Assembly (NCBI GenBank): GCA_001970855.1
Contig: LSSN01002892.1
Span: 1-12,244, forward strand
Direction: 5' to 3'
Source: Smittium culicis
Taxonomy: Eukaryota > Kickxellomycota > Harpellomycetes > Harpellales > Legeriomycetaceae
Length of the DNA stretch: 12,244 bases
Every line of letters begins with the position of its first letter. The first letter of the stretch is position 1. The notes beneath the pieces are model-generated. The model searched no databases. It was not told the DNA's origin and saw only the letters and a program-made list of their open reading frames with translations. This document shows, piece by piece, positions 8,129 through 12,244 of this stretch. A program made the position numbers and the translations under genes.

Positions 8129-9660
8129 TCATTTTTGCGATTTATAGCTACCAATAATTCACTCGAATTATACCAACAGTGTCTAATATACTTATTTGTA
8201 TAAAGAATCGGCTATATCTAATGGCTCATCGTAAAAAACAGATAATCTAAATCCAACAGATTTGTTTATTTTAAACCAACTAAATTTAATCTATCTTTAG
8301 TCAATGTAAATAATGACATTCTAATTCAAGGATCTATTTTTTTCCCTTTGTACAACAAAAAATTATAAGCGTATATTATAACAATTTCATTTAAGAGATC
8401 ACAAAAATCAAGCTCATCAATTATACTCACATAAATATAATATTTGATCAAGTAGCTCATTGAAAAAAGTGATATGAACAGCAAGTATATTTACTTAAAT
8501 TTACTATTATCTATTTTTATCTAGTATCAAGTTTTATAATCTATTTTACTAATTACATCAAAAAATTCCTCTCCAAATAAATATATTATTAGAATTTGAT
8601 CAAAATAGAAAATGCACAGCTATAACCTGGTTAAAGCCTAAAATTAAAAGTAAATAAATAAATGAGGATGGGGGAGTTTTTTTTTGAAAGAGAGGTACAC
8701 AAAATTTTCTCCATAGTTGTTGTAGCCTAGTGTTCTAATTCTAGATCTATATTTGCATGGATTAAATGTATTGATGCTTTAGCAATCAACTATACTAAAT
8801 GATAAATTTAAGCTAGTACTATGTTCTAGATTAAATTTATATTGTATATCGATCTAAAAATGTATTATATTGTGCCTAGCAAAGTCGGTTATTTATTATT
8901 TATATTACTTACTTTTTATCTATATATCATTATCTTTACTTATAAAGAAATGATGTAAAAGAGTGAAAGTATTCCCACTCATGGAAATTCATCTTTAAGC
9001 ACAGCAAATATTTAGTCATCTTTTTTTTAGAATTTTAAATAAAGTAAACCAATTAAAATTAAAAAAAAAGGGGAGATAAAAAGTTCCATCATCATTTTTT
9101 CTTTCGAAAATTCGCACACTATCATTTTATCGAAAATTTTGTTTTTTTTTCTCATAGCTCTATTTTTAAATATAAACATTTACAATTATCCATGTAATAA
9201 CAGCAAAATTACGTTATAGATGATCAACTAAAGATTATCCTCGAAGAATTCAAAATCATTTCATCATATAATCCAGGTAAAAATTTTTTAGCCAATAATA
9301 ACTTAGTTACTGGCGTATCGTTTATTTTCAAAAACTCATGGAAAACAGACTTATAATAATACGAAAACTTACTGAAAAAAATAAAAATCCTGAAGAGACT
9401 TCTTAACAAATAAAAACTTAAACCTTCAGTATAAATAATAAAGTTGCAATTCTACTGTTTTACAAGTGACTAGAGAAGAGAAGCACTTATCCCTCTATTC
9501 CTGCTTCAGTGTAATCAGCTATGGAATATTCGTATTCTGATCTTAATTAATCGTCACCTTCTTCTAAATTGTAGAGAAATGATACACTCCTATACGAAAT
9601 ACATAGAAATCTAGCAACTTGATAATAAACCTAGACTTCCTATTTTACAATCTGATATCT

Positions 9661-9920
9661 ATGGCTGGAAATGAAGCTGGTAATCAAAGTATTAAGGATT
9701 TTTCAAATTTATTTTTATGCTTATGGCATATTTTTCATCTAACATAACACAAAATATACTAGAAATGTCTCATGTAACTAAGAACTATCATGATATATTC
9801 GGTAGTGTTGGCGGATCAAACAGTGAACTGCTAATAAACAACCAGCAATTCTTAGAGCTAATCATAAGCGTCAAAAAAACCCTAGGCAAAACAAAATCGA
9901 AAACGATAGAAATTAATTAA
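9661..9920 (+). CDS. Possible small two-exon gene, 58 aa, unknown function
   Basis: An ATG at 9661 starts MAGNEA; a donor GTAATC at 9680 and an acceptor TACTAG ending at 9762 would remove an 83-base intron containing a CTAAC branch-like motif (9739-9743). The junction codon GAA then joins in frame to MSHVTKNYHDIFG and ends at TAA (9918-9920). Donor style (GTAA/GTAT) and intron length agree with the six esterase D introns. An alternative is the unspliced open frame from the ATG at 9717 (67 aa). The product is polar and probably helical (NNQQFLELIISVKKTL) with a Lys-rich tail, and no signal peptide. I do not recognise a family. In DNA this AT-rich such an arrangement can occur by chance, so confidence is low. 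Confidence 0.18.
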
Positions 9921-9970
9921 AGTTTAAAAATAATTCGCTCAGGATCATATACAACAGTTTCATACTCTAA

Positions 9971-10253
9971 AAATTTCAGTCCATCAAGATTTTAACCAAC
10001 AGTAGGCTATTAACCACAAAAAACAAAAAAAAAATTTTGAGGGAGAGGGAAGGGTTCCAAGATGAGTTGAGGGGCGCCTTAAATACTTTTAAAGAGCCTG
10101 GTATCTGCTATGGAATTAATACTGGGTTCTCTGCATGGAGTAGGAAGAGTCCAAGCTTCTGGTCTATTCGAAGCTGCCGATAAAAATTTTTCGGCTAGAA
10201 GAAAAACTATTCATATAAAAAGGATCATTCTATATGATTTCAGGCGAATTTAA
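9971..10253 (+). other. GC-richer island with overlapping open frames
   Basis: Between an A10 run (10025-10034) and about 10220 the sequence is richer in G and C than the 2 kb around it. On the plus strand one frame is open for 71 codons (9971-10183, no ATG) and another for 57 codons (10083-10253, with an internal ATG). The minus strand in the register of the first frame is also open over part of it, with peptides such as EAWTLPTPCREPS. No frame gives a known family, and more than one frame looks plausible, so I cannot say which, if any, was coding. A fragment of a decayed mobile element is possible. Confidence 0.25.
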
Positions 10254-11265
10254 CAGCTAATATATAAAAGGTAGCTATATGGAAGCCATCGACACAAGAA
10301 TCAGGGTTCTATTCAAACCTTTTTGTGATTTTAAGGACAAGAATAAAGTATATGATTATTTATTACCGTCAAAATATTAATATTAATATAAGACTAAACT
10401 TGTTATAACTAATATGGGAGAAAGATAAAAGTGGTGAAAGCTATTTGAGGCTTCAAAAATAAGATTTAACGACTTAATTTTCCTTGAGCAGAAAAAGATG
10501 TCGTTAAGTATTATTTTTAGAGTATATTGTATTCTATAACATTTTATTTTCATACCAGTAGACAATATGGCTCAGGATTAGCATTGGTAATTGTAATCCA
10601 CAATGAATTGCTGTCAATTCTGTGTTTGTCTTCGAAAATCTACATTGTGAGGACGAGTACTTAGAATTATTCCCAATAAATGAAGAAATGATGATATTTT
10701 AAGAGTATAGAAGAGAAGGAATATGATTAATGATATATAAAATCATGTATAATTAAGCAAATTTTTACTTTGACAGAAAAGAGAATAACAAAATTTATTT
10801 AAATTAGCGCGAAATTTGAACTAATACAAATAATAGGAAGCAGAAAATAATTGATTTCAGAATATCAGATTAAAAAATAGGAAAAACTGGACCTACATTT
10901 ATATTTTGCGCAAGTGTAAAGCAAATATAAAACATAGGAGTGTTTCAAGCTAGAATAAATGCACACGGGAGGTTTTATCTTATTTTTATATTATTAATTT
11001 GCTACTGGTTGGAATAAATGCGCAGAAAAAGCCAAGACAAATCTAACCAATCATGAAAGGCTGTTATTAGACCTAAGGAAGTTAAATTCATGCGCTCAGT
11101 TGAAAGATTATTTTTCTCTGTCTAGGTTTAAATTTAAATGGTATTTAATGTAATTTTATTTTAAGAATCGACTATACTGAAGGCAGCAGTCTTCTATTAT
11201 AAGCTCTAATTTAAATTATTACAGAGTATATTGGTTACATACATTCATTTATAAAAATTAATTTT

Positions 11266-11284
11266 ATTATATTATATTATATTA
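11266..11284. repeat. (ATTAT) pentanucleotide repeat, nearly four units
   Basis: Three perfect ATTAT units followed by ATTA. It is a short microsatellite in gene-free DNA with no visible function. Confidence 0.7.
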
Positions 11285-12244
11285 CCTTTTATCTTTTAGA
11301 GAGAAGATATAAACGAGAGAAATTATTCACACTTAAAAAAAGGATCTAAAAATAATAGCAAATATTTTGTCTTTTATTTAAAAATTGCAGTCTTTAAAAA
11401 TAAACCAATAAAAAAACAACTAAAACAATCTATAATAAGTCAAACAAAGGGCCAATATCAAAATTAAATAATTAAAATCGATTTGAAAGCTCTTCAAAAG
11501 AAAAGGCTTTGTAGCAAGTATATTTTTGAAGCAAGTCTTTTTTCACGTACTGGTGAAATTTTTTTACAGTATGCTCGTAAGATTATATTGAGGCGGAGAA
11601 TAATAACAGTTTTGGGTAATGAAATAAGAGCGATCATTGAATTCTGTGGAAATTAATTAGTTACTGAGGCCAGCGATAACATGAGAGATACGCGGAAGCA
11701 TTAAAATGGTCACAAATTAGGCAGAAATTCTGATTCTGGAACAAAAAGAAAATGTATGTATATGTGTATATGTCGTAGAGTGATTCTACAACTGATTAGA
11801 AACAGAAACTTTAAAGCGAAAGAATTAGCATATAAAATAAAGATGAGCAATAGATAAAGAAAATATATATAATTTGAAAATTTTCTTTTTGATTAGATTT
11901 ACGTTGTGAACTGATTTTTTTTTGAATATAAAGATTCACTAATTCTATTGGATAAACGTAAATCGAAAAGTTTTACAAAGAAAAGAAAAGGAAATAATAT
12001 GAAATAATACAATATTGTTTTATAAGTTAAAATGTGAATACTATACACTAATATAATGCGAAAATGTATATAATTTATGTCACAAGAAGTTAATATATAA
12101 AAGGAAAAGAAAGGAGAAACTTAAGATTCTCTCTCGAAAAAAAAAAATACAAAAAACAAATAACAAGATCTTTTTCTAGTTTCCAAACTTAGTTTTTAAT
12201 AGTTAACAAATAATAAAAAGCTTTAAAATATTAAAAGAGTAAAT

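Larger units (their letters stand above)
8129..12244. other. AT-rich region without a firm gene
   Basis: This 4.1 kb holds no gene I can assign. Stops are dense, and the longer open frames are AT-driven. Several stretches have protein-like composition but lack a start, neighbours or a clear family: 8246-8368 (+), 9201-9356 (+), 9971-10183 (+), 10521-10664 (+), 10607-10702 (+) and 11472-11582 (-). They may be chance, exons of a gene I cannot assemble, or very old pseudogenes. No tRNA, rRNA or transposon ends were recognised. The last 400 bases are nearly pure A/T tracts. Confidence 0.4.

Noticed and set aside
7672..8203. Three plus-strand open frames over the retrotransposon relic
   Set aside because: They are antisense to the minus-strand zinc-motif reading and show no family signal of their own.
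10118..10138. YGINTGF peptide, like the N-terminal motif of aromatic ammonia-lyases
   Set aside because: Only seven residues match. The following GGxA/ADTR-type sequence, the active-site Ala-Ser-Gly and every other part of that family are absent nearby.
10266..10323. Possible tRNA: AAAAGGT and ACCTTTT pair as a 7-bp stem, with a GGTTC box and a T-run after it
   Set aside because: The total is only 58 bases, and no T-arm or anticodon arm can be formed; the A and B boxes also deviate.
10383..10565. 60-aa minus-strand open frame
   Set aside because: Composition is typical of AT-rich spacer, with no family, neighbours or splice partners.
1..12244. CRISPR array, prokaryotic operon or defence island
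   Set aside because: There are no regularly spaced direct repeats and no adjacent co-directional genes; introns and base composition point to a eukaryote.

Overview
The window reads as nuclear DNA of a eukaryote with small introns, most likely a fungus. The non-coding DNA is strongly AT-rich and full of A- and T-tracts. One gene is an arrestin-fold protein of the kind fungi use as ubiquitin-ligase adaptors. The other is interrupted by six introns of 84-112 bases with GTA...AG ends. AT-rich early-diverging (zygomycete-type) fungi, for example gut-dwelling trichomycetes, would fit, but that placement is a guess from style and not a phylogenetic result.

Layout: (1) 66-1298, minus strand: a complete, intronless arrestin-domain protein of 410 residues ending in an LPxY-type motif. 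(2) 1299-5602: 4.3 kb without a convincing gene, AT-rich, holding simple repeats, short inverted repeats and a cluster of ATCGAT palindromes. Its right end is a pyrimidine-rich leader for the next gene. (3) 5603-7073, plus strand: S-formylglutathione hydrolase (esterase D) in seven exons, reconstructed here to 289 residues with an intact Ser-Asp-His triad. (4) 7074-7587: 3' flank with T-tracts and a perfect 8-bp hairpin. (5) 7588-8128, minus strand: a decayed 3' piece of a non-LTR (LINE-like) retrotransposon, recognised by the C-terminal zinc-binding motif of its reverse transcriptase and broken by one frameshift and three stops. (6) 8129-12244: 4.1 kb with no firm gene. It contains several short stop-free stretches of coding-like composition, one possible two-exon small gene at 9661-9920, and a GC-richer island near 10.04-10.22 kb.

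The two real genes do not form a pathway. One belongs to membrane-protein ubiquitination and trafficking, the other to glutathione-dependent formaldehyde detoxification. I see no CRISPR array, operon, rRNA or tRNA gene, and no evidence for an undescribed multi-gene system. The most useful points are the spliced esterase D model, with its catalytic Ser motif split by an intron, and the retrotransposon remnant with a GAAA-loop hairpin.
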